64,000 bases of DNA from Algicola sp. (GCA_018222915.1 JAAEZI010000003.1:69754-133753), one strand, 5' to 3'; shown: positions 40,840 through 50,502, counted from the stretch's first letter. A program made the numbers and translations. Notes: a model not told the origin generated them from the letters alone.

Positions 40840-42837
40840 ATGGCTTTAGATTCTAAAATACCAAAAGGACCACTTGCTGATAAGTGGACCAATCATAAAA
40901 ACAATATTAATCTGGTTAATCCTGCCAATAAACGAAACATCGACGTGATTGTTGTTGGCACCGGACTTGCTGGTGGCTCTGCCGCTGCAACTTTAGCTGA
41001 GTTAGGGTATAACGTAAAAGCGTTCTGTTTTCAAGATTCTCCGAGACGTGCACACTCGATTGCTGCTCAAGGAGGTATCAACGCTGCGAAAAATTACCAA
41101 GGAGATGGCGACTCAACCTATCGCTTGTTTTATGATACCGTTAAAGGTGGAGATTACCGTTCAAGAGAAGCTAATGTTTACCGACTGGCTGAAGTTTCTG
41201 CAAATATCATAGACCAATGTGTCGCACAAGGGGTTCCTTTTGCTCGTGAATATGGAGGACTCTTAGACAACCGTTCATTTGGTGGCGTTTTAGTGTCTAG
41301 AACATTTTATGCTGCTGGACAAACGGGTCAACAATTATTATTAGGTGCTTACTCTGCTATGAACCGTCAAATTGGTCGTGGTAAGATAAAAATGTACAAC
41401 CGTCATGAGATGTTGGATGTCGTTATTGTGGATGGAAAAGCACGAGGAATCATTGCTCGTAATTTGGTGACTGGTGAAATTGAACGCCATTCAGCACATG
41501 CCGTGGTTTTAGGAACTGGTGGCTACGGTAATGTATTTTTCTTGTCTACCAATGCTATGGGAAGTAATGTCACAGCTGCTTGGAAAGCACATAAACGTGG
41601 CGCTTATTTTGCTAACCCTTGTTATACACAAATTCACCCTACTTGTATTCCTGTTTCTGGAGATCACCAATCCAAGTTAACACTTATGTCTGAATCTCTC
41701 AGAAATGATGGACGTATATGGGTGCCTAAGAAAAAAGAAGATGTTGAAGCGATTCGTGCTGGTAAATTAAAACCTACTGAAATTGCTGAAGAAGACAGAG
41801 ATTACTATCTGGAACGTCGCTATCCTGCTTTCGGAAATTTAGTACCACGTGATGTGGCCTCAAGAGCGGCTAAGGAACGTTGTGATGCTGGGTATGGTGT
41901 GAATGCAACAGGCGAAGCTGTTTACTTAGATTTTGCGTCAGCCTTTATGCGCTACGGAAAAGAACAAGCCCATGTCAAAGGTTTAGATGAAAACGATGAT
42001 GCCTTGGTTAAGAAACTAGGTCAAGAGATCGTCAAACAGAAATACGGAAACCTTTTCCAGATGTACGAAAAAATTGTCGATCAAAACCCCTATGAAACAC
42101 CAATGATGATTTATCCTGCGGTGCATTATACCATGGGAGGTATTTGGGTCGATTACAATCTCCAAACAACCGTTCCTGGACTGTACTGTATTGGAGAAGC
42201 CAACTTCTCAGATCATGGTGCCAACAGATTAGGAGCGTCGGCCTTGATGCAAGGACTGGCTGATGGCTATTTTGTATTGCCATATACCATTGGTGACTAT
42301 TTATCTCATGATATTCGAACAGGTCCAATTTCAACGGATACGAAGGAATTTGAAGAAGCTGAAAAGAATGTTGTAGACAATATTAACCACTTGATAAATA
42401 ATAACGGTACACATCCTGTGGATTATTTCCATAAGAAACTTGGAAAAATCATGTGGAACAAATGTGGTATGGCACGAAATGCTGAAGATTTAAAGTCAGC
42501 AATTACTGAAATCGCCGAGTTACGAAAGGAGTTCTGGAAAGATGTACGTGTGCCTGGATCTGCTGATGAGTTCAATGAAGAATTGGCTAAAGCTGGACGT
42601 GTCGCTGATTTCTTAGAACTTGGCGAGTTATTTGCCAAAGACGCCTTGGAACGTGAGGAATCTGCAGGTGGACATTTCAGAGAAGAATACCAAACACCAG
42701 AAGGCGAAGCCATGAGGCGTAAGGAATTCCAATATGTCTCTGCTTGGGAATACAAAGGTGAACCAAAAGATGCTGTATTGCATAAAGAAGATTTGGTCTA
42801 CGAAAATATTGAAGTGAAAGAAAGAAGTTATAAATAA
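40840..42837 (+). CDS. sdhA: Succinate dehydrogenase/fumarate reductase flavoprotein subunit
   Basis: The 665-aa protein has the N-terminal FAD-binding [17 protein letters not shown], the covalent-FAD His region [12 protein letters not shown], the substrate-site segment HPTCIP, a [14 protein letters not shown] motif near residue 460 and the C-terminal helical domain. It oxidises succinate to fumarate, passing electrons to SdhB. Length and sequence fit the long Bacteroidota B-type form rather than the shorter proteobacterial SdhA. Confidence 0.97.
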   Translation: MALDSKIPKGPLADKWTNHKNNINLVNPANKRNIDVIVVGTGLAGGSAAATLAELGYNVKAFCFQDSPRRAHSIAAQGGINAAKNYQGDGDSTYRLFYDTVKGGDYRSREANVYRLAEVSANIIDQCVAQGVPFAREYGGLLDNRSFGGVLVSRTFYAAGQTGQQLLLGAYSAMNRQIGRGKIKMYNRHEMLDVVIVDGKARGIIARNLVTGEIERHSAHAVVLGTGGYGNVFFLSTNAMGSNVTAAWKAHKRGAYFANPCYTQIHPTCIPVSGDHQSKLTLMSESLRNDGRIWVPKKKEDVEAIRAGKLKPTEIAEEDRDYYLERRYPAFGNLVPRDVASRAAKERCDAGYGVNATGEAVYLDFASAFMRYGKEQAHVKGLDENDDALVKKLGQEIVKQKYGNLFQMYEKIVDQNPYETPMMIYPAVHYTMGGIWVDYNLQTTVPGLYCIGEANFSDHGANRLGASALMQGLADGYFVLPYTIGDYLSHDIRTGPISTDTKEFEEAEKNVVDNINHLINNNGTHPVDYFHKKLGKIMWNKCGMARNAEDLKSAITEIAELRKEFWKDVRVPGSADEFNEELAKAGRVADFLELGELFAKDALEREESAGGHFREEYQTPEGEAMRRKEFQYVSAWEYKGEPKDAVLHKEDLVYENIEVKERSYK

Positions 42838-42846
42838 GAGAAAGCT

Positions 42847-43593
42847 ATGAATTTAACATTAAAAATATGGCGTCAAAAAAACGCCAACGATAAAGGGAAA
42901 ATGGTAGACTATCAAATTAGTGATGTCTCACCAGATATGTCTTTTTTAGAAATGTTAGACGTTTTAAATAGCGAACTCATTTCTAAAGGAGACGAGCCTG
43001 TAGCATTTGATCATGATTGCCGAGAAGGTATCTGTGGTATGTGTTCACTCTACATTAATGGCGAAGCACACGGTCCAGACAGAGGTGTCACGACCTGCCA
43101 GCTTCATATGAGAAAATTTAAGGATGGTGATACCATTTACATTGAACCTTTTCGTGCAAAGGCATTTCCAGTTATAAAAGATTTGGTGGTAGATCGTAGT
43201 GCTTTCGATCGTATTCAACACGCTGGCGGATTTATTTCTGTAAACACATCAGGTAACACCATTGATGCTAATGCCATTCCTGTCAATAAACACGATGCCG
43301 ATGATGCGTTTAGTGCAGCCACTTGTATTGGTTGTGGTGCTTGCGTAGCGTCTTGTAAAAATTCTAGTGCCATGTTGTTTGTTGGAGCGAAAGTATCTCA
43401 ATTTGCGTTATTACCGCAAGGTCAAGTAGAAGCAACAGATCGCGTTTTAAATATGGTGAAGCAAATGGATGAAGAAGGTTTTGGTAACTGTACTAATACT
43501 GGTGCCTGTGAAGTGGAATGTCCTAAAGGTATTTCCTTAGAAAATATCGCCAGAATGAATCAGGAATACTTAAAGGCTAGTTTAAAAGGCTAA
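42847..43593 (+). CDS. sdhB: Succinate dehydrogenase/fumarate reductase iron-sulfur subunit
   Basis: The 248-aa protein has a plant-type [2Fe-2S] ferredoxin domain ([12 protein letters not shown] and a later Cys in TTCQ). A C-terminal two-cluster domain follows, with [13 protein letters not shown] and [14 protein letters not shown] for the [4Fe-4S] and [3Fe-4S] clusters. It carries electrons from SdhA to SdhC and is a client of the SUF machinery encoded upstream in this window. Last gene of sdhCAB, nine bases after sdhA, followed by a strong terminator. Confidence 0.97.
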   Translation: MNLTLKIWRQKNANDKGKMVDYQISDVSPDMSFLEMLDVLNSELISKGDEPVAFDHDCREGICGMCSLYINGEAHGPDRGVTTCQLHMRKFKDGDTIYIEPFRAKAFPVIKDLVVDRSAFDRIQHAGGFISVNTSGNTIDANAIPVNKHDADDAFSAATCIGCGACVASCKNSSAMLFVGAKVSQFALLPQGQVEATDRVLNMVKQMDEEGFGNCTNTGACEVECPKGISLENIARMNQEYLKASLKG

Positions 43594-43620
43594 TAAGCTC
43601 ATATCTCAATAATAATAATA

Positions 43621-43647
43621 AAAACCCAAGATCGTCTCTTGGGTTTT
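43621..43647. terminator. Terminator after sdhB (first of two tandem bidirectional hairpins)
   Basis: An 11-bp stem AAAACCCAAGA (43621-43631) / TCTTGGGTTTT (43637-43647), 5-nt loop, then further Ts. The A- and T-flanks allow use in both directions. Confidence 0.9.
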
Positions 43648-43670
43648 TTGTTTTATGGTAGGTATCTACA

Positions 43671-43702
43671 AAAAAACCCATTCCGATTGGAATGGGTTTT
43701 TT
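43671..43702. terminator. Terminator after rpmA (second bidirectional hairpin)
   Basis: Perfect 14-bp stem: left arm 43671-43684 (A6 CCCATTCC), right arm 43689-43702 (GGAATGGG T6), GATT loop. It lies 29 bp from the rpmA stop codon and only 23 bp from the sdhB terminator. Confidence 0.92.
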
Positions 43703-43731
43703 AATAGAATAATTCTTAAGAATTTGTACAA

Positions 43732-43992
43732 TTAAGCTTCAAACGGCTCAATTGATACAAACGACTTTCCGTCTTTTTTCTTAGTAAATTTCACAACACC
43801 ATCAACCTTAGCATGTAATGTGTGGTCTTTTCCACCATATACATTTTCACCTGGGTGATGCGTGTTTCCTCTTTGTCTTACGATAATGTTTCCTGCTACG
43901 GCAGCTTGTCCACCAAATATCTTAACACCTAAGCGTTTCGATTCTGATTCTCTACCGTTTTTAGAACTACCTACTCCTTTTTTATGAGCCAT
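43732..43992 (-). CDS. rpmA: 50S ribosomal protein L27
   Basis: The 86-aa protein starts [20 protein letters not shown] and contains the conserved [17 protein letters not shown] and [11 protein letters not shown] segments. There is no N-terminal cleavable extension as in Firmicutes. It sits near the peptidyl-transferase centre. It follows rplU by 36 bp in the usual L21-L27 order. Confidence 0.98.
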   Translation of the reverse strand: MAHKKGVGSSKNGRESESKRLGVKIFGGQAAVAGNIIVRQRGNTHHPGENVYGGKDHTLHAKVDGVVKFTKKKDGKSFVSIEPFEA

Positions 43993-44028
43993 TGTCTTAA
44001 GGTTTTATATTGTTAAACTTAAATGGAA

Positions 44029-44703
44029 TTATTTTTCAATTCCACCATCTAATTTGTCTTGTAATGCTTTAAGCTCGTCCCATTTACCATCAGCAGCCAA
44101 TTTAGCTTGTTTTGGCCATGTATCTGTAACGATATGTGCCAATCTTGAACTTGCTTCAGAAAGCACATTGCTTAATTCTTCTGGTGTGGCCTTTGCTACT
44201 TTAGCAAATGTCTCATAACCAGCATTTACCAACGCTTCAGCTGCTTTTGGTCCAGCACCTTCGATTTTCTTCAAATCGTCAGCTTTTCCTGTAGCCTTCT
44301 TAGTTGCTGCTTTTTTAGCTTCTGGCTTAGCTTCTGCCTTTTTCGGCTCAGCTTTTTTAGTTGCTTTCTTCGGCTCTGATTTCTTAGCTCCAGAAGAAAC
44401 GATAGATTCAATAACGATTTCAGATAAGGCTTGTCTATGACCATTTTTTACACGGTAACCTTTTCTTCTTTTCTTTTTGAAAACTATTACTTTGTCACCT
44501 TTAAGGTGCTTTAAGACTTTAGCACTTACTTGTGCTCCGTCTATAGCTGGGGCGCCTAAAGTTACATTGTCACCATCGCCAATTAAAAGAACGTTATCGA
44601 AAGAAACTTTCTTACCTTCTTCTGTTGCTAAACGGTTAACAAAAACTTTCTGGTCTTTTTCAACTTTAAATTGATGCCCTGCTATCTCTACAATTGCGTA
44701 CAT
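44029..44703 (-). CDS. rplU: 50S ribosomal protein L21 with C-terminal helix-hairpin-helix extension
   Basis: The 224-aa protein is about twice the normal L21 length. Residues 1-103 are L21 itself (MYAIVEIAGHQFKVE at the start, KKKRRKGYRVKNGHRQ near 80-95). A Lys/Ala/Pro-rich linker follows (about 108-143, KKAEPKKAEAKPEAKKA). A helix-hairpin-helix domain begins at LKKIEGAGPKAAEALVNAGY (about 145) and runs through the C-terminal helices (ASSRLAHIVTDTWPKQA). The tail resembles HhH DNA- or RNA-binding modules. A function on the ribosome or in nucleic-acid binding is unproven. Such long L21 forms are, to my knowledge, a feature of flavobacteria and relatives. Confidence 0.96.
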   Translation of the reverse strand: MYAIVEIAGHQFKVEKDQKVFVNRLATEEGKKVSFDNVLLIGDGDNVTLGAPAIDGAQVSAKVLKHLKGDKVIVFKKKRRKGYRVKNGHRQALSEIVIESIVSSGAKKSEPKKATKKAEPKKAEAKPEAKKAATKKATGKADDLKKIEGAGPKAAEALVNAGYETFAKVAKATPEELSNVLSEASSRLAHIVTDTWPKQAKLAADGKWDELKALQDKLDGGIEK

Positions 44704-45050
44704 AGCGTAACGTTTTTATTAATGATATTTTGTTAATAATAGTGCTAACTCTTGGGAAAGCGGGTGCAAATATACATTCTAATTAATTAATCTACAAACG
44801 ATTTATACGTTTTTAGCGAAGTTAAGCTGGCTTCTGGCAAAACAAGTTTAATCAATGAATAACGTCTTACACTGAGAAATATACATTGGAAGACGGAATT
44901 TAAGATTATTTTTACATCCAAATGCGGGAAAAACGCCATGCGATTGCTATTTTTGTAACAACCGTGTAACATAATTATGTAAATTCATACTAATTGACAC
45001 AGTTCAAAAACAATAATACAACTCACAAATTAATTTAAAACAAACTCACA
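44704..45050. other. 347-bp divergent intergenic region between rplU and the M16 peptidase genes
   Basis: It holds the rplU promoter (44767-44798, minus) and a possible -7 box for the peptidase operon (TATTTTTG, 44948-44955). A short open frame at 44787-44972 (minus) has no protein-like features. No RNA gene or repeat was recognised. Confidence 0.7.
44767..44798 (-). promoter_or_regulatory. rplU-rpmA promoter
   Basis: Minus strand TTTG (44795-44798), a 20-bp spacer and TATATTTG (44767-44774). Transcription would start about 60 nt before the rplU ATG. Confidence 0.7.
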
Positions 45051-46373
45051 ATGAAAAAATGCTTATTTACTTTAGCTTCTTTGGTGTTGATTTGCAATGT
45101 TGCAATCGCCCAAAAAGTTGAATTTGAAGAGTATGATCTTGATAATGGCATGCATGTTATTTTACATCAAGATAACTCTGCTCCTGTTGTTACCACTTCA
45201 GTCATGTATCACGTAGGTGCAAAAGACGAAAATCCAGATCGTACTGGTTTTGCACACTTTTTTGAGCACCTTTTATTTGAAGGAACCAAAAACATAGAAA
45301 GAGGTGAATGGTTTACAATTGTATCCTCTAATGGCGGTTCAAACAATGCCAACACAACTGATGATCGTACCTACTACTACGAAGTTTTTCCATCAAACAA
45401 TGTCGAGTTAGGTCTATGGATGGAATCAGAACGATTACTACATCCCATCATCAATCAAATAGGTGTAGATACTCAAAATGAAGTTGTAAAGGAAGAAAAA
45501 AGATTACGTGTCGATAATCAACCTTATGGTAGATTTATAGAAAACGTAAAGCTGCACATGTTTAAGAAGCATCCTTACAAAGGCACCACGATTGGAAAAA
45601 TGGCGCATTTAGATGCTGCAACGCTTGAAGAATTTCAAGCCTTCAATAAAAAATTCTACGTACCAAACAACGCTGTTTTGGTAGTAGCTGGTGATATCGA
45701 TAAAAAAGAGGTCAAAAGAATGATTCAAGATTATTTTGGTCCTATTCCTCGTGGCGAGGATATCGTTCGAGATTTTCCTAAAGAAGATCCTATTACAGAA
45801 ACGATCAGAGCTAAAGCCTACGATCCGAACATTCAAATTCCTGCAGTTGTTGCTGCGTATAGAACGCCTTCTTTTAAAGAAAGAGATGCTTATGTTTTAG
45901 ATATGATTTCTAGTTATTTAAGCAGTGGAAAAAGCTCTAAGCTTTACAAGAAAATGGTTGACGAAAAAAAGATGGCATTCCAAGTGGGCGCATTTAATCA
46001 AAGTCAAGAAGATTACGGCACATACATATTGTATGCCTTGCCATTGGGAGACGTTAAATTAGATGATCTCATCGCTGAAATAGATGAAGAAATTGTAAAA
46101 GTTCAAAATGAACTAATTTCTGAAAGAGATTACCAAAAACTTCAAAATGAATTTGAGAACAATTTCGTGAATTCTAATTCAAGTATTTCAGGAATTGCGA
46201 ATTCTTTGGCTAGATACTATATGCTGTATGACGATGTTAATCTGATCAACAATGAAATTGATATTTACAGATCCATCACAAGAGAAGAAATTATGGAAGT
46301 GGCTAATAAATATCTCAAACCGAATCAACGTTTGATTTTAGAGTACTTACCAGAAGAGAAAAGTGAAAACTAA
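45051..46373 (+). CDS. Exported M16 zinc peptidase (catalytic member of a tandem pair)
   Basis: The 440-aa protein has a signal peptide (cleavage near residue 20, VAIAQ). It carries the inverted zinc motif HFFEH (about residue 69, in GFAHFFEHLLFEGT) and the third ligand Glu in the NEVVKEEKR helix. Two M16 half-domains follow. M16 enzymes degrade peptides inside a closed chamber, and bacterial two-gene forms act as a heterodimer in the periplasm. The partner is the next gene, 14 bp downstream. Catalytic role is inferred from the intact motif. Confidence 0.94.
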   Translation: MKKCLFTLASLVLICNVAIAQKVEFEEYDLDNGMHVILHQDNSAPVVTTSVMYHVGAKDENPDRTGFAHFFEHLLFEGTKNIERGEWFTIVSSNGGSNNANTTDDRTYYYEVFPSNNVELGLWMESERLLHPIINQIGVDTQNEVVKEEKRLRVDNQPYGRFIENVKLHMFKKHPYKGTTIGKMAHLDAATLEEFQAFNKKFYVPNNAVLVVAGDIDKKEVKRMIQDYFGPIPRGEDIVRDFPKEDPITETIRAKAYDPNIQIPAVVAAYRTPSFKERDAYVLDMISSYLSSGKSSKLYKKMVDEKKMAFQVGAFNQSQEDYGTYILYALPLGDVKLDDLIAEIDEEIVKVQNELISERDYQKLQNEFENNFVNSNSSISGIANSLARYYMLYDDVNLINNEIDIYRSITREEIMEVANKYLKPNQRLILEYLPEEKSEN

Positions 46374-46387
46374 AAATTAGGACAACA

Positions 46388-48433
46388 ATGAAATTAAAAT
46401 TATCAATATATATCGTAGCATTTTTAATGTCGGTAAGTGCATTTGCACAAATTGACCGATCTAAAATGCCTGAACCAGGACCATCTCCAAAAATATCTTT
46501 GGAAAAGCCTAAAGAGTTCAAATTAAAGAACGGCTTGACGGTCTTAATCGTAGAAAATCACAAATTACCAAGAGTGTCTTATTCACTTACCATTGACAAT
46601 AAGCCTATGACAGTAGGTGACAAAGCAGGCGTAGAAAGTCTCATTGGAGCGATGATGGGTAATGGTACAACCAATATTTCTAAAGATGAATTTAATGAAG
46701 AAGTAGATTTCTTGGGTGCCAGCATAAATTTTGGTTTTAGTGGTGCTTTTGCGAGATCCCTTTCTAAATATTCTGATCGTATTTTAGAACTTATGGCAGA
46801 CGCTGCCATCAATCCTTTATTAACAAAGGAGGAGTTCGAAAAAGAAAAAGATAAACTTTTGGAAGGTTTAAAATCTCAAGAAAAAAGTGTGGAAGCTGTG
46901 GCTGGTCGTGTTGGATCTGCTCTGGCTTATGGAAAAAAACATCCTTATGGAGAATTTACGACGGAAGAAACTGTAAATAACGTGTCTTTCGGAGATGTCG
47001 TATCTTTTTATGAGCAGTATTTCAACCCTAACAATGCCTATTTGGTGGTCGTTGGAGATGTGGATCAAAAGGATATCAAGAAGAAAATTGAAAAGTATTT
47101 TGGACCTTGGGAAAAATCTGTAGGTGTTGACTATACCGTTCCTGAAGAAGCTCCAAATGCACAATACACACAAATCAATTTTGTTGATATGCCTAACGCC
47201 GTACAGTCTAATATTTCCTTGACAAACAATGTAGATTTGGAAATGAAAGATCCTGATTATCATTCTGTTTTAATCGCGAATAAAATTTTAGGTGGTGGTT
47301 TCAACAGTTATTTAAATATGAATCTTCGTGAAGAACATGGTTACACCTATGGCGCACGTTCGAGCATAGGGACTGATAAATACGCCTCTCGTTTCACAGC
47401 GGGTGCCGCTGTAAGAAATATGGTGACCGATAGCGCTGTGGTTCAAACTTTGAAAGAAATTAATCGTATCAAGACAGAACCTGTTGAACAGGACATGTTG
47501 AAAAATGCCAAGGCAAAATATGTTGGTGATTTTGTTCTGGCTTTAGAAAACCCACAAACTATTGCGCGCTATGCCTTAAACATCAAGTTGAATGACCTTC
47601 CTGATGATTTTTACACGACTTACTTACAAAAGATTAATGCTGTAACTGCAGATGATGTTAATCGTGTGGCTAATAAATATTTCAAAACACAAAATGCACG
47701 TTTTATTGTTGTAGGAAAAGGAAGTGAAATTTTGGAAAATCTTGAGAAAACTGGAATTCCGATTAAGTACTTTGATAAGTATGCCAACAGCACATCAAAA
47801 CCAAGCTATGAGATTGAAATGCCAGCAGATATGAATGCTACCAAAGTGATGGAAGCCTATATCGAGGCTATTGGTGGTAAAGATGCCTTAGACAAGGTGA
47901 ATTCTGTATATATCACTGCTGAAGCTGAATTACAACCAGGAATGATGATGAATCTTGAATTAAAGAAAACGAAGAGTAATCAATATTTACAAATCATCAA
48001 TACACCTATGGGTTCACAAAAATCTGTGCTTGATGGTTCTACAGGTTATACATCTTCAGCTGGTGTAAAAACTGATTTGAATGATGATCAAGTTAAAAGA
48101 TTACAAAGCGAATCTTCACCATTTCCAGAAGTTAATTACTTAAATGGTGGTGTGACTCTTGAAAAAATCGAAATGATTGATGGTGAAAAAGCCTACAAAA
48201 TTAATGTAGATGAAAACACAGCGATCTATTACAGTGTCGATACTGGATTAAAAATAAAAGAGGTTACTTCTAGTGAAGCTGGATCGTCAACAACGTTCTA
48301 TAACGACTACCAAGAAGTTGCTGGTATTAAATTTCCATTCACTGTTGGACAAACTTTCGGTCCTCGTCGCATTGATTTTAAAGTGAAAGAACTTAAAGTC
48401 AATGAAAACGTCACCGATGCCGATTTTGATTAA
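46388..48433 (+). CDS. M16 family protein lacking the zinc motif (partner subunit)
   Basis: The 681-aa protein has a signal peptide (cleavage near residue 21, AFAQ) and two M16 half-domains (about 35-440). The position equivalent to HxxEH reads GVESLIGAMMGNGT, so zinc ligands are missing. The R/Y substrate-binding segment (NLREEHGYTYGARS) is kept, as in non-catalytic partner subunits. A further C-terminal domain (about 465-681; VMEAYIEAIGGKDAL onward) resembles the LolA-like beta fold that M16 proteins of this phylum often carry. Co-transcribed with the catalytic gene and ended by a strong terminator. Confidence 0.92.
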   Translation: MKLKLSIYIVAFLMSVSAFAQIDRSKMPEPGPSPKISLEKPKEFKLKNGLTVLIVENHKLPRVSYSLTIDNKPMTVGDKAGVESLIGAMMGNGTTNISKDEFNEEVDFLGASINFGFSGAFARSLSKYSDRILELMADAAINPLLTKEEFEKEKDKLLEGLKSQEKSVEAVAGRVGSALAYGKKHPYGEFTTEETVNNVSFGDVVSFYEQYFNPNNAYLVVVGDVDQKDIKKKIEKYFGPWEKSVGVDYTVPEEAPNAQYTQINFVDMPNAVQSNISLTNNVDLEMKDPDYHSVLIANKILGGGFNSYLNMNLREEHGYTYGARSSIGTDKYASRFTAGAAVRNMVTDSAVVQTLKEINRIKTEPVEQDMLKNAKAKYVGDFVLALENPQTIARYALNIKLNDLPDDFYTTYLQKINAVTADDVNRVANKYFKTQNARFIVVGKGSEILENLEKTGIPIKYFDKYANSTSKPSYEIEMPADMNATKVMEAYIEAIGGKDALDKVNSVYITAEAELQPGMMMNLELKKTKSNQYLQIINTPMGSQKSVLDGSTGYTSSAGVKTDLNDDQVKRLQSESSPFPEVNYLNGGVTLEKIEMIDGEKAYKINVDENTAIYYSVDTGLKIKEVTSSEAGSSTTFYNDYQEVAGIKFPFTVGQTFGPRRIDFKVKELKVNENVTDADFD

Positions 48434-48452
48434 TCTAAAGCACATAACTTAG

Positions 48453-48486
48453 AAAAAAACCGAAGCATGCAAGCTTCGGTTTTTTT
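48453..48486. terminator. Bidirectional terminator between the M16 pair and the EamA gene
   Basis: A 14-bp stem: A7 CCGAAGC (48453-48466) / GCTTCGG T7 (48473-48486), 6-nt loop. The right arm overlaps the last base of the EamA stop codon. Confidence 0.9.
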
Positions 48487-49364
48487 TATGATCGTTTTTT
48501 ATTCGCAAGATAGACGCCTAATAATATGATAGCACTGGCCGTCAGTTGTAAGAGACCAAAAGTTTCACCATCTAAAACGCCCCATCCGAATGCAACAATA
48601 GGCATGATATAGGTAACCGAAGAGGCAAAAACAGGCGTTGATATTTGTACTAGTGTATTAAATAATACTTTAGCTAAGGCTGTACCAAAAAGAGACAACA
48701 CAGCTACATATACCATTGCCATCTTAAACTCAGGATGTTCAAAAGTACGTTCAGAAAAAAAATCGGTGGCTATTAAAATGATGATGGCTGGAATAATAAT
48801 GATGACATAATTACCTGTAGCAATACCCAAGGGTTTTACATGCTGTAAATGCGCTTTAATGATGTTGACATTCAAGGCGTACATAACCGTCGATAAGATC
48901 ACAAATCCGGCATATAAATAATTTTGTTCAGGGTTGAGATTGGCGCCTGATAATATCAAAATACAAGTGCCAATAAATCCAATAATAACGCCTACAAGTT
49001 GTTGTTTTGTAAATCCGATTTTAAAGATAGCAAGACCCAATAATATGGCATTTAATGGGACTAAAGAATTCAAAACGGAAGTGATAGCACTATCAATTTC
49101 GGTCTCAGCAATAGCAAACAAAAAGGCTGGTATAAAAGATCCTAAAAACCCAGAAGCAGCAATCCACTTCCAAGCACTTGCTTCGATGCCTTTTAAGCTC
49201 TTATAACCTACTGTAAATAGTAAGAGTCCAGTGATGATCGTCCGAAGCGCACCTAATTGAAAAGGGCTTAATCCAAGTAAGGATTTCTTTATTAAAATGA
49301 ATGAGCTTCCCCAGATAACCGATAATATCAGTAGATAAAGCCATTTTTTGTTAATTTTCCCCAT
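48486..49364 (-). CDS. EamA-family (DMT superfamily) transporter
   Basis: The 292-aa protein has ten predicted transmembrane helices in two EamA repeats (first ends about residue 135, second starts about 150). The conserved start is LILSVIWGSSFILIKKSL. Members are inner-membrane metabolite exporters or permeases, and the substrate cannot be inferred. Single gene between terminators. Confidence 0.92.
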   Translation of the reverse strand: MGKINKKWLYLLILSVIWGSSFILIKKSLLGLSPFQLGALRTIITGLLLFTVGYKSLKGIEASAWKWIAASGFLGSFIPAFLFAIAETEIDSAITSVLNSLVPLNAILLGLAIFKIGFTKQQLVGVIIGFIGTCILILSGANLNPEQNYLYAGFVILSTVMYALNVNIIKAHLQHVKPLGIATGNYVIIIIPAIIILIATDFFSERTFEHPEFKMAMVYVAVLSLFGTALAKVLFNTLVQISTPVFASSVTYIMPIVAFGWGVLDGETFGLLQLTASAIILLGVYLANKKRS

Positions 49365-49425
49365 ATAGTATCCTAACTAATTCACAAAAATCGTTAATTT
49401 TAATACACAACACCTCAATATTTAT

Positions 49426-49433
49426 TAAGTTTG
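49426..49433 (+). promoter_or_regulatory. -7 promoter box of the HMA lipoprotein gene
   Basis: TAAGTTTG is an exact TAnnTTTG match. It rules out a start at the TTG 49431 and supports the ATG at 49458. Confidence 0.55.
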
Positions 49434-49457
49434 TTCGAAATAATATCCTTATTAACT

Positions 49458-49967
49458 ATGAGAACTTTTAAACATATTTTAGCCATTGTATTCATATCTA
49501 CAGCGATTGTTTCATGTAAAAATGACCAAAGTCCTGAAGTAAAAACGGTTGAAACTAAAGCCGAAATCAATACAAATGCCGCTAAAAAATTAGATCCAAA
49601 TGCTACTTACGCAAAAGCCGAATTTGGTATTGAAGGAATGACTTGTGCGATGGGTTGTGCAAAAACCATCGAAAAGAAAATTGCTAAAATGGATGGCGTG
49701 AAATCTGCCAAAGTAGATTTTGAAAAAGAGCTAGCCATGGTAGAGTATGACGAAGCAATGGTGACACCAACTTCATTGGAAGAAGCAGTTGCCAAAGCTG
49801 GTGAGACTTACAAGGTAAAGGACATGAAAACAGTCACATCGTTTTCTTCAGAAATACATGAGTGTTCTGCTAATTGTGATCAAACAACTTGTGCCAATAA
49901 ATCGGAAGCTGAAAAAAAGGCTTGCGCTGAAAATTGTACAAAAGCTTGTTGTGCTAAAAAAGACTAA
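49458..49967 (+). CDS. Heavy-metal-associated (HMA) domain lipoprotein with Cys-rich tail
   Basis: The 169-aa protein starts MRTFKHILAIVFISTAIVSC, a lipoprotein signal with lipobox VSC. A Lys/Thr-rich linker follows, then an HMA/ferredoxin-like fold (about 50-120) with the metal site GMTCAMGC. That spacing is CxxxC, one residue longer than the canonical CxxC. The C-terminal tail (about 130-169) contains eight cysteines (ECSANC, TTC, KAC, ENC, KACC). Probable role (inference): capture of copper or another soft metal in the periplasm or at the outer membrane. Flanked by a terminator, single-gene unit. Confidence 0.88.
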   Translation: MRTFKHILAIVFISTAIVSCKNDQSPEVKTVETKAEINTNAAKKLDPNATYAKAEFGIEGMTCAMGCAKTIEKKIAKMDGVKSAKVDFEKELAMVEYDEAMVTPTSLEEAVAKAGETYKVKDMKTVTSFSSEIHECSANCDQTTCANKSEAEKKACAENCTKACCAKKD

Positions 49968-49987
49968 TTAGAATAGCATCAAAATTT

Positions 49988-50009
49988 AAACCACTCTACG
50001 GAGTGGTTT
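49988..50009. terminator. Bidirectional terminator between the HMA lipoprotein and CYTH genes
   Basis: A 9-bp stem AAACCACTC (49988-49996) / GAGTGGTTT (50001-50009) with TACG loop and T-tract. Confidence 0.88.
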
Positions 50010-50011
50010 TT

Positions 50012-50494
50012 TTATGACCAGGTTTTAAATGGCTGAAGACTTAACTGCGAGTTATAATAACGTGGATCTCCTGTAACTTCTTCTCCCAACCAATCCGGTT
50101 TTTCAAATGGGTCGTCTGGATGCTTCAATTCTACTTCAGCAATAACCAATCCCAGATTATCTCTTTCAAAAACGTCCACTTCAAAAAGATGCTGTCCAAC
50201 AGCAATTTCATAACGCGTTTTATCAATAACTCCTTTTTGACATAACGACAATAAATCTCTGGCATCTGTGCGAGAAATTTCCTTTTCCCACTCAAAACGG
50301 GATAAACCATCAACAGAAGATTTTCCTTTAACCGTGAGAAAACCAGTGTCTCCTTTTAATCGCACTCTCACCGTCCTTTCTGGATCTGTATTTAAAAACC
50401 CTTGTGTAATTCTCGTTTTTTTCTGCGCTTGGGCTTTAAAATCTTCGGAAACCACTAAAAATTTACGCTCTATTTCTATCATTGAAAAAGACAT
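50012..50494 (-). CDS. CYTH-domain phosphatase-like protein
   Basis: The 160-aa protein is a single CYTH (triphosphate tunnel metalloenzyme) domain with the defining N-terminal EIERKFLV motif, RITQGFL, RVRLKGDTGFLTVK, and Glu/Asp strands (YEIAVGQHLFEVDVFE, VIAEVEL). It probably hydrolyses tripolyphosphate or a related triphosphate. The start may be the ATG at 50494 or the internal ATG at 50482 (MIEIERKF), the latter closer to family norm. Divergent from dinB, with only 20 bp between. Confidence 0.9.
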   Translation of the reverse strand: MSFSMIEIERKFLVVSEDFKAQAQKKTRITQGFLNTDPERTVRVRLKGDTGFLTVKGKSSVDGLSRFEWEKEISRTDARDLLSLCQKGVIDKTRYEIAVGQHLFEVDVFERDNLGLVIAEVELKHPDDPFEKPDWLGEEVTGDPRYYNSQLSLQPFKTWS

Positions 50495-50502
50495 TTAATG
50501 TC

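Noticed and set aside
44787-44972. 61-codon minus-strand frame in the rplU/M16 gap
   Set aside because: No signal, domain or ribosome-binding context, and the rplU promoter overlaps its 3' end.
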